A DNA stretch of 64,000 nucleotides from Gigantopelta aegis (taxonomy: Eukaryota; Mollusca; Gastropoda; Neomphalida; Peltospiridae), in contig NC_054704.1 in NCBI RefSeq assembly GCF_016097555.1, positions 29,404,018 through 29,468,017 of the forward strand, given 5' to 3'. Positions 25,301-34,800 of the stretch are shown in pieces (within the stretch, counting starts at the first letter, position 1; every line of letters begins with the position of its first letter). A program made the position numbers and the translations under genes. A model generated the notes under the pieces. It had not been told where the DNA came from and did no database searches. It worked only from the letters and a program-made list of their open reading frames with translations.

Positions 25301-28281
25301 TGTGAATACTGGTGGGACTATACCAGGCCTTAGCCCATTACAGTCACAGGTAAAAGACAGGAACATTTTAGTGCGTTTACAGACCTCGGACTCCATGTTC
25401 ATACTTAAAATATGTGATACTTATGTCTAGACCTGAAGAAATTTATGAATATGAGTCCATTTTTCAGTATTCATGATAATGGAAGATTATGTAACATGAT
25501 TTTCTCAGACAAGCTACCAGAAATGATTATTTTCGTGAAATCTGGAGGCTTGAGATCTCTGCATTTAAAACATTCTTTCACTCTGGCTTAACTAGGACTC
25601 GTCATCAAAAAGTATATTTACACTTAGCTTTTGACATGTCTTACATGGGCACACCAATGTTTGTAGGTTTAGTTGCAAGACTGAAGTAGCTCTTCTTTCT
25701 TTTATTTACAGCCACCTAGTTGTTCTGATGATAATTTATAACTGTGACCTATAGCATAGGTTTGTCAGAGTGGAATGATTCCTGATTACTAGAAAATGGG
25801 AGGCAGGATTTAGCTCGGTTGAATGTTCGCTTGAGGTGCTTGCATCGAAGGATCGAATCACCTCTGTGGATCCATTCAGCTGACTGGGTTTTTTTCTCGT
25901 TCCAACCAGTGCACCACAACTGGACAAAGGCCGTGGTATGTGTTTTCCTGTCTGTGTGAAAATGCACATAAAAGATCTTTTGCTGCATTAGAAAAAATGT
26001 AGCGGGTTTCCTCTGATGACTACAAGTCTGAATTACCAAATGTTTGACATCCAATAATTGATGTTGTCACGGGGATTCTATAATACCCGTAACCGAATAA
26101 AACACGATTGTCCAAATATCTCTCCTAACTGTATATCTATTAGATCTCTCTGTAACGGGCGGTATATACCCGCGTTGGCTCGTCTCTAGGTATGATCAGA
26201 GATACGATCTTATATAAAGTATATGTAATATAGCACGTTTAGTTCACTAGAAAACACAACAAAAACACAATACACTTTGGAATCTGTATTAACCTACGCT
26301 GACAAATGTACAGCCGCAGTAGTTAATTAATAACAACAATAATAACAACCCAGAACTGATCACTTAATTAGTTAATCTCTAGGTGTCTAGGTTACACAAT
26401 ATGCGAATCACTTCACCGTGACACAACACCCACACGTGTGATAATTGAGAAACGCTTCTAGGAGAAGTTAATTAATAAAGGAATTACCACTCTATTCCTA
26501 ACTGGTTAATTTTTAATTAACCCTTACTACTCGTTCAGTAACGTGTGATAATTGAGAAACGCTGCCAGGAGAACTTAATTAATAAAGGAATTACCACACT
26601 ATTCCTAACTGGTTAATTTTTAATTAACCCTTAACTACTCATTCAGTAACCTTGTAACACAGAATTAATACTGGTACCTATCACAATAAAGACAATAACC
26701 TACAGTTTACCTAGGTCTTCTAGGATGACTGGCTAAGCTTTATATTACCAAATACTTGTATAAATATAGACTAGTAAGACTACGATTTACTTCGTCAGAT
26801 GACCGAAGACACTGTCTAAAGAATATGGGTATAATACAGTATTAAAATATTTAAAGTCACATCAATCACATCAAGGTTATACAACAGAGCAGAAATAAAA
26901 TATTTACCAAAGTCCAACGGACTACGTTCCCTGGGAGCCGTCCTTTTTCGTTCTCCTCGATATCTAAAAAAAACTAGCTATTTATTATAAATCAGAATAT
27001 CGCCTGGGGATACAAGGCGGCACCGAATCTTATCATCTGATATTCCACCTCTCCCCGAGTCGGTATAATTTTTCTCTGATCGTCAGTCTGGCTGTCGCCA
27101 TCGTCGCCAAATCACGGTTGTAAAAACCGCACTCGCAGAGGTATTACGTAACTACTCGCCACATGGCCTCCGCACCTCGCTAAGTGTGTACGGTCGCGCG
27201 GAGGTATTACGTAACAAGTTGCCCATCTGGGCTTAAGTGCTTATTGGACTGCACACGGCCCTCTAACACAATTAATAACGCCACAGGCGAAAAGAAATTA
27301 AGAGCATGTACCGTCACAGATGTGCTCCAGCGTTGTCATTAAACAAAACAAACTTCTTCATTTCTGACTGGTATACGACTAAAATCATTACATTTTGACA
27401 TTCTGTCAATGCAATTTCATCATTATTTTACAGTGATCACCACAAGTTGCATGTTTATAAGATTTTGCAAGAAATATGTTGTTTATTTTTTTAGCTTCAA
27501 TTGATAATAAAGAACAACCCTTCAGATACTGGAGCCAGCATACATGATATTTGTAAAGAACTGAGAAATATTTCTGGAAAAGAAATTAGGTATGTGAATG
27601 AATTTAAAAAAACAGGGTTCATTTTGTTTATGGAAAACTAGAAAAATCGTGGAATATGCAGTTGTAATTTTCCAGATCTGGAAAGTCTTGGAGTTTTGAG
27701 AGGAGTCATAGAAAGTAATAGAAAATTAAAATAGTTTAAAAATTTGGTTCATTTAAAATAATACAAGAAGAGTAGTAAATCGTCTAAAAACATTGCAATA
27801 TGATAATGACAGAAAAATCTTTCATATTCTTTAGAAAAAACCCCACAGAAAACTAAATAATAAAAAATGCTTTTAAAAAGTCATAGAATTTATTTTATTA
27901 ACAAAGTGTATGAACCCTGTATTAAATGGAGCGTCACCAATTGTGTGCAAGTTTAAATATTTATACTTCATGTATGTTCTCTTTAAATACTAATCGCTAC
28001 TATCAGATGGGGGAAAATCTCAAATTTGTGCTGATTGTTACATTTTAGCATCATTTAAAAATAGATCTTGTCCTTGCTCTTTGATTTAATAAAACATGTA
28101 ATAAACCCCAATTTTTTAAAGACCCAACAAACTCAAGGATTTTGTTTTTGTATACAGCTATTTTCATCTATATAATACATATATTTTTTGACGTTACAGA
28201 GATGCTGTGGAATTTCTGAGCAGTGAGGGACACATCTATTCAACGATAGACGATGACCACTACAAGGCTACAGATGGATGA
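16314..28281 (+). CDS. RPA2: Replication protein A 32 kDa subunit, complete, eight exons
   Basis: RPA2 is the middle subunit of the RPA heterotrimer, the nuclear single-stranded-DNA-binding complex of replication, repair and checkpoint signalling. Exons 16314-16332, 20926-21017, 23182-23286, 23920-24033, 24566-24760, 25257-25349, 27495-27589 and 28200-28281 join in frame (795 nt, 264 residues plus TGA), close to the roughly 270 usual for the family. Residues 1-37 form the Gly/Ser/Gln-rich N-terminal tail that is phosphorylated in other animals. The OB fold spans about 45-172 ([44 protein letters not shown]), followed by a linker and a C-terminal winged helix ending [17 protein letters not shown]. 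All introns are GT/AG. Exon 1 was chosen because MWQNQGG joins in phase to exon 2 and resembles the MWN start of vertebrate RPA2; it is the least certain exon. Confidence 0.96.
16656..17872. mobile_element. Unclassified element bounded by inverted clusters of a ~22-bp motif
   Basis: At 16656-16770, four to five units of the type TTCGTAMCCAAAAGCATACC-like (consensus CATACC..TTCGTACCC) run in one direction. At 17575-17870, five or so units run in the opposite direction. The interior (about 800 bp) has no recognised coding sequence. Outer ends CGTTTCGTAACC and GGGTACGAAACG are complementary in pattern. It lies in RPA2 intron 1. Confidence 0.6.
18129..18524. mobile_element. MITE family TTTAAAGGGACAT
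   Basis: Ends TTTAAAGGGACAT...GTTT and GTCCCTTTAA with a shared subterminal GCAAACTC. The terminal TTTAA suggests a TTAA- or TWA-type target. A second copy lies at 61257-61623. Located in RPA2 intron 1. Confidence 0.8.
18830..19470 (+). repeat. Possible old LTR fragment
   Basis: Segments such as TATTTTACTGCTCTGTAGTA and AGTAAACTGTAGGCGTC resemble, in order, the distal part of the LTRs at 43593 and 26065. There are no clear ends and no target duplication. It is a weak match, possibly a related family. Confidence 0.35.
19451..20421. repeat. Diverged ~65-bp inverted repeat flanking a SINE
   Basis: GGTCGACAACAGTCACTTTT...GCTTCGTACAC at about 19451-19515 is repeated in reverse at about 20357-20421 with a few differences. 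A SINE (19826-20197) lies between. The arms may be the ends of an older transposon. Confidence 0.75.
19826..20197 (+). mobile_element. tRNA-derived SINE, type A, RPA2 intron 1
   Basis: Plus-oriented copy with B-box GGGTTCGGATCC and tail AAACATTTC(TTTC)n. The target duplication TTTCCRTTTTAAGA (13 of 14 matching) lies at 19812-19825 and 20198-20211. Confidence 0.92.
20926..21017 (+). CDS. RPA2: RPA2 coding exon 2 (N-terminal tail)
   Basis: Ninety-two nucleotides from TTTCCAG to GTAAGG. It encodes a glycine- and proline-rich low-complexity tail including [17 protein letters not shown], equivalent to the SPGGFGSP segment of vertebrate RPA2 and holding candidate SP phosphosites. Confidence 0.95.
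21154..21387 (-). mobile_element. MITE family CAGGGTTTCTGC, RPA2 intron 2 copy
   Basis: Reverse-oriented 234-bp copy with CAGGGTTTTTGCCAGAG and CTGGCAGAAACACTG ends. Subterminal GGTATGGCGCCATACC is palindromic. Confidence 0.82.
22791..23003. repeat. Perfect inverted repeat, 87-bp arms, 39-bp spacer
   Basis: The left arm 22791-22877 (begins GCTTACATCGCAACG) and the right arm 22917-23003 are exact reverse complements over all 87 positions. The spacer contains a further partial copy of the arm motif (AAGCTTCCGA). It lies in RPA2 intron 2 about 180 bp before exon 3. Confidence 0.97.
23182..23286 (+). CDS. RPA2: RPA2 coding exon 3 (OB-fold start)
   Basis: One hundred and five nucleotides, phase 0 to phase 0, with [12 protein letters not shown] and [10 protein letters not shown]. 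This matches the first strands of the RPA2 OB fold. Acceptor TTTCCAG, donor GTTTGA (weaker than the other donors). Confidence 0.96.
23920..24033 (+). CDS. RPA2: RPA2 coding exon 4 (OB-fold middle)
   Basis: One hundred and fourteen nucleotides encoding [19 protein letters not shown] then [19 protein letters not shown], the YKIDDMT region of the family. Acceptor TTTCAG, donor GTAAGA, phase 0 throughout. Confidence 0.96.
24204..24508 (+). mobile_element. SINE with type B head and type A tail, RPA2 intron 4
   Basis: Head GGACATAGCTCAGTGGTAAA with GGGATCGATCC in place of the B-box. The body ends in the type A tail (ATAAAATGTGTTGAGTGCG, TTAAATAAAACATTTCC). It ends about 57 bp before exon 5. Confidence 0.9.
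24566..24760 (+). CDS. RPA2: RPA2 coding exon 5 (OB-fold end)
   Basis: The longest RPA2 exon, 195 nt, encoding [30 protein letters not shown] and [13 protein letters not shown]. The acceptor is CCCAG and the donor GTATTG. A frame that reads through the donor to a stop near 24868 is intronic. Confidence 0.97.
25257..25349 (+). CDS. RPA2: RPA2 coding exon 6 (linker)
   Basis: Ninety-three nucleotides, phase 0, encoding a Ser/Thr/Asn-rich linker ending PGLSPLQSQ between the OB fold and the winged helix. It is weakly conserved in sequence; the call rests on the splice sites and the uninterrupted frame with both neighbours. Confidence 0.88.
25795..27356 (+). mobile_element. SINE type B split by a solo LTR
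   Basis: The head and body lie at 25795-26064 (AGGATTTAGCTCGGTTG, CCAACCAGTGCACCACAACT) and the tail at 27319-27356 (GATGTGCTCCAGCGTTGTCA then TTAAACAAAACAAAC). The LTR at 26065-27318 interrupts it. Confidence 0.9.
26065..27318 (-). mobile_element. Solo LTR inside a SINE in RPA2 intron 6
   Basis: A 1254-bp LTR in reverse orientation, TGTCACGG to CCGTCACA on the plus strand, flanked by the 5-bp duplication GATGT at 26060-26064 and 27319-27323. It splits a tRNA-derived SINE whose tail resumes at 27319. Within it, a ~106-bp segment is tandemly duplicated (about 26434-26650). A solo LTR is the usual product of recombination between the two LTRs of a full element. Confidence 0.93.
27495..27589 (+). 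CDS. RPA2: RPA2 coding exon 7 (winged helix)
   Basis: Ninety-five nucleotides, entering in phase 0 and leaving in phase 2 at a GTATGT donor. It encodes [20 protein letters not shown] and [11 protein letters not shown], the first helices of the C-terminal winged-helix domain that binds repair and checkpoint partners. Confidence 0.94.
28200..28281 (+). CDS. RPA2: RPA2 coding exon 8 and stop
   Basis: Completes a split arginine codon and encodes [20 protein letters not shown] plus YKATDG before TGA (28279-28281). It matches the highly conserved C-terminus of RPA2. Confidence 0.97.
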
Positions 28282-30181
28282 ATACTGTGGTGCAATTCTT
28301 CCAGAATGTGATCCAGATATAAATAAACACGACATGCATTAATCATCATCATCAATAGCATATTGAAAAAACCCATAAAAACATTTTAAGCATGTTTAGT
28401 TCATGTTATTAAAAGATATCGGTGACCAATAGCTTATCTTTGTGGTACAAGATAACATTTACCTGCAATACTATCTTCATTGTTTCTTTTGGGCTTTCAA
28501 AACATGAATCATGTCTTAAGTTTTTAGTTCATTCAAACACATTTGATGCAAAAAAAGGTGGAGACTATAGTCCTTCCCAGAGTGATTGCCTTTTTTCATA
28601 TGAAATTTATTACACATTATTTATTTTTGAACCAATTGTTTTCTAAATAGTATACAAAAATAGGTTTGTTTTTTTGTCATTTCCAAAATACTAATTTTCT
28701 TCTTATGTCAAACTAAACTGAAATTATTTACAAAAAAAAACATTTTTGTAGGAGGATGGGACGTACTATAGTTCTCTTTTAGATGGATTATGTTCCATTA
28801 GTTCTTGTCTTTAACATGTGGCTATGTTTTTTGCTGAACAATATATGACATGCACAGTTATAAAAAAATTAACCCGACTTCCAATCTGTATATATATGTA
28901 TGTTAAGAATATATGACAGTTCACATATGCTGAACACCAATGTATTAGCCAGAAATAAAAATACATGTACTATGATTCTCCATTTTGAGTTTGTTTTTTT
29001 GTTTGTTTGTTGAGAAGTACTTTTATACGAAGTTGTTGGTGGTGGTTAAATTTTACATAGAACTGAAAACTAATGCAATGGACTCTTTCTATCCATCTAT
29101 GTAAACTAAGAACTGTCTGTTCAGCAGGCGGTGAGAAAATGTCCGAATGGATTATATGCCGAGATCATGACACAATCACCAAGTCCCATCCAGGGACAGT
29201 TTTACAAATTTTATTACATTGTTTGAACTGTATAAACCTAGAGCTGAGAACCTTGACAACAGATGTATCCAAGGTGTAAGATGGTAAACCATTTGCCCAA
29301 GTTGTGTGCATTGTTTTAAATAAGAAAATAGTTGAAATATTTGTTCAAATTCTATATTTTTAAGCAGTGTTTCCTTCTACCTTGTAACCAATAAAGGTGG
29401 GATATTTCAGCTGTAAAAGAAAAAGCCACCAAATAAACGAGTAATAGTTCGTCACTGTTCAAAGTGGGTGTCGGTCTAGATAACATTAATATTTATATAT
29501 TAAAACACTTGCAGTACAGTAAAAGGACTATCCCACTTGAGGAATGATTGTACAGTATTATGGTACAAAACAAATTTATATTAAATAGTAAAGAATATGT
29601 GACAGTATTCTTCATGTGTATTCAGTTCTTATTTGTTGTGAAATGAGCAACAGACTATAGAATTTTGATCAGCATCAAATAGCAATACCATTTATTTTTA
29701 TCATTTAGTCTCAATGCGTTAATTCAAGCAATAATAATAGTGCATAGACTATTTTTTGGTGAACTTGTATGATTGGTGCATGATTGTAGTTATAGCTGTA
29801 AGAGTGGCTTCCCCTGAAATGAAAATGAAGCTAAACGCAGCACTATCAATCGGTTCACGCGTTTAGTATAACCTAATTAGATGTACTTCTATTCCACCCA
29901 CCCACAAAAAAAGGAGAACCAAACAAATATTTTCTTTATAAAGCACCTAAATCAAATTAATAATATTTTTGTAAAAATATAACCGGAAAAAGTATGACCA
30001 AGGGAGATAATTTGATTCTAGGTGGCGTGTAAAGCAAAATGGATTCCGATTAACATCTGATCGAGAAAAATTTATTTTCGTTTTCATTTTTAACTTTTTT
30101 CGTGTCTGTTTTCAGGATTTTATTCGACAAAGAGATCTTATGTGGAAATAGAAATAACATTAATACGAATACTGAGCCAAA
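28282..30181 (+). other. RPA2 3' flank and EFR3 5' flank
   Basis: No exon or obvious transposon is recognised. Several AATAAA hexamers lie in the first 1.2 kb. A TTTTCAG at about 30108-30114 could be the acceptor of a 5'-UTR intron of EFR3. Very short upstream reading frames (for example ATG at 30039, five codons including stop) precede the EFR3 start. Confidence 0.5.
28322..28327 (+). terminator. Possible RPA2 polyadenylation signal
   Basis: AATAAA 41 bp after the stop codon. Further AATAAA hexamers at about 28965, 29390 and 29432 could serve longer 3' UTRs. The choice cannot be made without transcripts. Confidence 0.4.
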
Positions 30182-30188
30182 ATGGCAG
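30182..30188 (+). CDS. EFR3: EFR3 coding exon 1 (7 nt)
   Basis: ATG GCA G before a GTGCGT donor. It joins in phase to exon 2 so that the protein starts MAGCCGCC, the expected palmitoylation cluster. The coding part is very short, so confidence depends on the phase match and the family's N-terminal pattern. Confidence 0.82.
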
Positions 30189-31841
30189 GTGCGTTTTGAT
30201 TAAACCCAAAAATGCCTTCTAAAGCTTCTGGTGTAGGGTTATTTGATCGAGACCGTCACCTTGACATGTCAAAATCCCGGGTAAAAAAGCCGAATAGCAG
30301 TGTTTCTGCCAATTTTTTGTAATTATTTTAAAAACTTTTTTGACAAAATTGATGACACTTATCATTACTGTATGATTTTCTTAACTCAAACCCTAAACTT
30401 AACCTATTTTCTTTTTGGGGAAGGCACCCCATAGGCCCTACCTACCCTCTGTTGACTGAATATCAATTTCAATATGTACTGTTCTCATTCCCAGTCTATT
30501 GCAGCAACGCAATCGTGAAATTTGTTAAATTTGCAATCAAACGGAACCTATTTTTGAATAATACTAACAAATTCCTATTTAGCAGTAATTTATAAGTGAT
30601 TCTGACATTATTAACCAATTTATGGCAGATATGGAATCAATATCTCAAATAAAATTTGAAGGAAGGAAACATCCAACAAAAACAATAGCGACTTAGCGGT
30701 TCCCAGTCTATTGCTACGCCGCTATTGCTCCAGTGTAGCATTAGACTGGGTATGAGTTAGGGGAGATATTGTTGTGGCATAGCATTAGACTGGGTACGAG
30801 CTCAAAAATACTGTTACTTAACTTCACCAGTAAATGACTACTGTCATTGTTTAGCGAAAAATAAAAATGCAGGATTAAAAAACAACAACATTATTTGGTA
30901 TCCTGGTGGAATACTGGGTTCTTGAAGTCTGGTATCCAAAATTAAATTCTGGTATCCCTGGGATATCAGGATACTGTTAATCTCGAACACTGCAAATAAT
31001 AAAACACTTCCTGATCCGTTAACAGAATATGCCTAAAATGAAAAACATTTTGATAAGTGATTTACATTTGTTTTTTCATGAGTGAAAAGTCAGTTTTCTC
31101 TAATACCAAATATAAGGGTCTAGAGACCGAAATTTCCAAACATGTAACAATAATGCAGTGAATGATTATTCGTTATGTTTTACATAGTATGCTAAAAGTG
31201 GGTTCTATTTGAAAAAACTTGTTTTTTAAAATGAATTCTGCAGTAAAATATTAATAACAAATGGTGTAAATAATATTGTTTTATTTCTTTTCGGTTCACG
31301 TTTACTTTACTGTTAGTTCTTAGGTATGCGACTATGGATTACTCCAGGATATAGCAAATACACAATACAGACTGAGTATATAATTTGCAAATTATGTATT
31401 AAACTTGCATATTGTGACTTCTGAAATATTATTAAAAGGAGACAGAAACTGTAGCATATATTTGACCTGACAGGATGCTACTGTATCTTAAAGGCGCAGA
31501 CCCAAGTTTTAACCATTGAAAATGGACAGTAAGTTTGGTTAAGCCACTCACCCGTAACACATCTGGATAAAGTTACAACAGACAGAAACTAGTCTGTAAT
31601 GAGGGGAAATAACAATAAAAAGTAGTTTGTCTTCATAACTTTTACTATCAGAAATTTTTAAAATATGAAAAATGTGTTTCATGGGATTACAAACACCTGG
31701 ATGACCAAAAACATTTTGGATGTATGGAAATGGATAAAACAACAAAACCGAAGTAATAGCTGATTTCAGTTATTAAAAATGGTTCTTATGGTGAAAAATT
31801 GGGTCTGTCACTTTAAAGTGTTCACTATCTGTTTGGCTAAG

Positions 31842-31877
<36 letters not shown>

Positions 31878-34800
31878 CACCCTGAAAGCAACAAAGAATG
31901 CTTTACTAACCTTAAAGGTGGTCTTGTATTTCCACAAATCATTCACAAAATTAACGGTTATGGTGAATTAGTAGACATTTCTCAGCTAGACCATTCGCAA
32001 ATGATTAAATAAGAAAAATAGAGTTACATTTTCGTTCACCACTTTGATCTCGAACTAACAGGTCAATGCTTTGGATATTTTTTTTAATTTTTTTAATTTT
32101 TTAATTTTGTTTTATAAATGTTTTTTTTTTTAGCAATAATGTTGAAAAGAATACAAAAAGATTGTAAACCAAGATACAAAACTTGCAATTAGAAACTACT
32201 CCTCCATAAATGTCCTACAATGACTGCAATAAAAATAATATTTTGAAGAAAAACTTGGAATAAAAGAAAATACAGGTTTGGTCCATTTCAACAAATGTCA
32301 TTGTAACGTGACAATAATAATAATTTTGAGTTTAATGCAGGACTATTCAAATACCTACAAATATACCATTAAAATAAAGCCTAAGACATTTTGTATTTTT
32401 GTGATTTGTACTTGAGGGGCTTCCCGGGTAGGATGTAACCCAGTGGTAAAGAGCTTGCCTGATGCACAAATTCCGTCTGTGTGCCTAATGGGCTATTTCT
32501 GGTCAGTTATATCAAAGGCAGTTATTTGTGCTATCCTGTCTGTGGGATGATGCATATGAAAGATCCCTTCTGGAAAAAAAATGGGTTTCCTCTCTAAGAC
32601 TACACATGTATGTCAAAATTACCAAATATTTGACATCCAATAGCCGTAATTAATAATCAAAGTGCTCTAGTGGTGTTGTTAAACAAAACAAACTTTAACG
32701 TTTAAACTGTTTACAGTGACATCAGCCAGGAAGTCTATAATGATCCCAAGTTTGTCAGATTTTATTATTTTTACTTGATGGTTATTTTCAGGAGCATTAA
32801 TTTGGGATTCATTAGCGAAATTCAATTGAATAATCATTTATATCCTATCTTAAATGATTGAAATGTATTTTTTTTCTTTTTTTTCTTTTTTTTGCAACAA
32901 TTTCAATGTAATGTTTTTTGACTTTACTTTGACAGTTGGAAATCATCCGGAAATATCATTATTTCTTGAATTCCAATATATATTGGATCATACCATACCA
33001 ATTTTTGAGTACATTTATTACTGCTACAAAAACTGCTGTATATCTACAAAAGCTATGAAACTTCTTGAAAATTGTTGAATTATTAAATTGTAACAGAACA
33101 CCAACTTGTGACTGAAATTTTGTAGTCAGTGTATACAGAAATGTACACACACATACAAATATATAAATTATCATTTGAGTTTTTACTAATACTGCTAATG
33201 CACTGTAACAGTTTTTGTTTCACTGGTTTAACTTTCATCCATCTAGGGTGCTGTGGCTGTTGCTCAGCCCTGAAGCCGAGATACAAGAGACTGGTAGACA
33301 ACATCTTTCCAGCTAACCCTGAGGTACATGTATATCATACTATAAATCATCAGTTTATTACATATTAATTAAATTTCCATTACATTGAGGGCTTCTAGAA
33401 TTTTTATAAAATCCACTATCCATGGGATCAGTGATTAAAAAAAATTTCTAGCCATAATTAAAAATTCACTAGCACTACTTTAAATTAATATTTTTTTTTT
33501 ACTAATAGTAATAATCAAATATGTCACCTAAAGAGGGATACAGAACTTAAAAACACTAATATTGGGAGGAGGGTGAGGGTTGGGTCAGGATATTCATATT
33601 TACAAAAGAGACTTAAATGCAGCATTTGACAACTTGTTTTTTACTAGTGGAGCTACCATAAGCTAGAAGCCCTGATTACAGTCATTACAATTTAACGTCA
33701 TCTCATTCATCCAGCCGTAGCAATGCAAGTTTGTTAATTTCTCTATGAATGTAAAAATAACATTGTCCGGGAATGTCATATCTGATGACGTCACTTTATA
33801 TTGGTACCCTGGTCTTACTGAGTGTAATTGTTTAAGAACCAAAAACTAAATCCTAATAAAATATGAACTTTTAGTGTTATTATTAGGACATATGTTTCAA
33901 ATTTAATTATAAGTATTGTCTGTTATTTCTTTTATGTTCATCTAGGCATGATTCTGACCCCCCTCCCCCCAAAAAACTAAATCATCCACAAACTTATGTG
34001 AGAATGGCTTCACCGATTCACAGTTTGCAGATGATTTTTTTTTTCATACCCAGATGAACGTAAAAGAAATAACCGACAACCCTTAAATGATATTAAACAT
34101 CAACCTTATCGAAAGTATTGTTTTACCCAACCATCTCATTAAAATTATCCCCACTTCTTTTCAGCCAAATGTCTTTTTCCCTGAGTTACGGTACTGTCAA
34201 AGTGAATTGGATTATGCCAAACTAATTTCTTGATGAGATAACCTGATTACACTTTTTTTGTATTTTGTAATACATGTAGTATGTACATGGTTGTATATGT
34301 GTGTAATGCTGGTATAAATTGTATTTTCAGGATGGGTTACAGAAGAATAATATGGCACAGCTAACATTTTTTGCTGTGTCATCACCTGACAAACTTGATA
34401 AAATTGGTCAATATATGGAGCAAAGACTTAGCAGAGAAGTGCATAGGCATAAGATTGAGTGAGACAAATACATATTAGTTTTCTCTAGTGAAAGGAAAAT
34501 ATGAATCACGTGTTATTTCAATGTAGAAGTTAAAATGTTCAGACAAATCGTTAGAGAAAATTAATTAAAATATGAATTTATCCAGTGATTTATGATGGCA
34601 AGCAAAAGTTAAAGTTTGTTGGTTTTGTTTAATGATACCACTAAAACACATTGATTAATCAACCATCAGCTATTGGATGTCAGTTATTTGGTAATTTTGA
34701 CACGTAATCATCAGAGGAAACCCGCTATATTTTTCCTAATGCAGAAAGGGATCTTTTATATGTACTTTCCCACAGACAGGAAAGCACATACCACAGCCTT

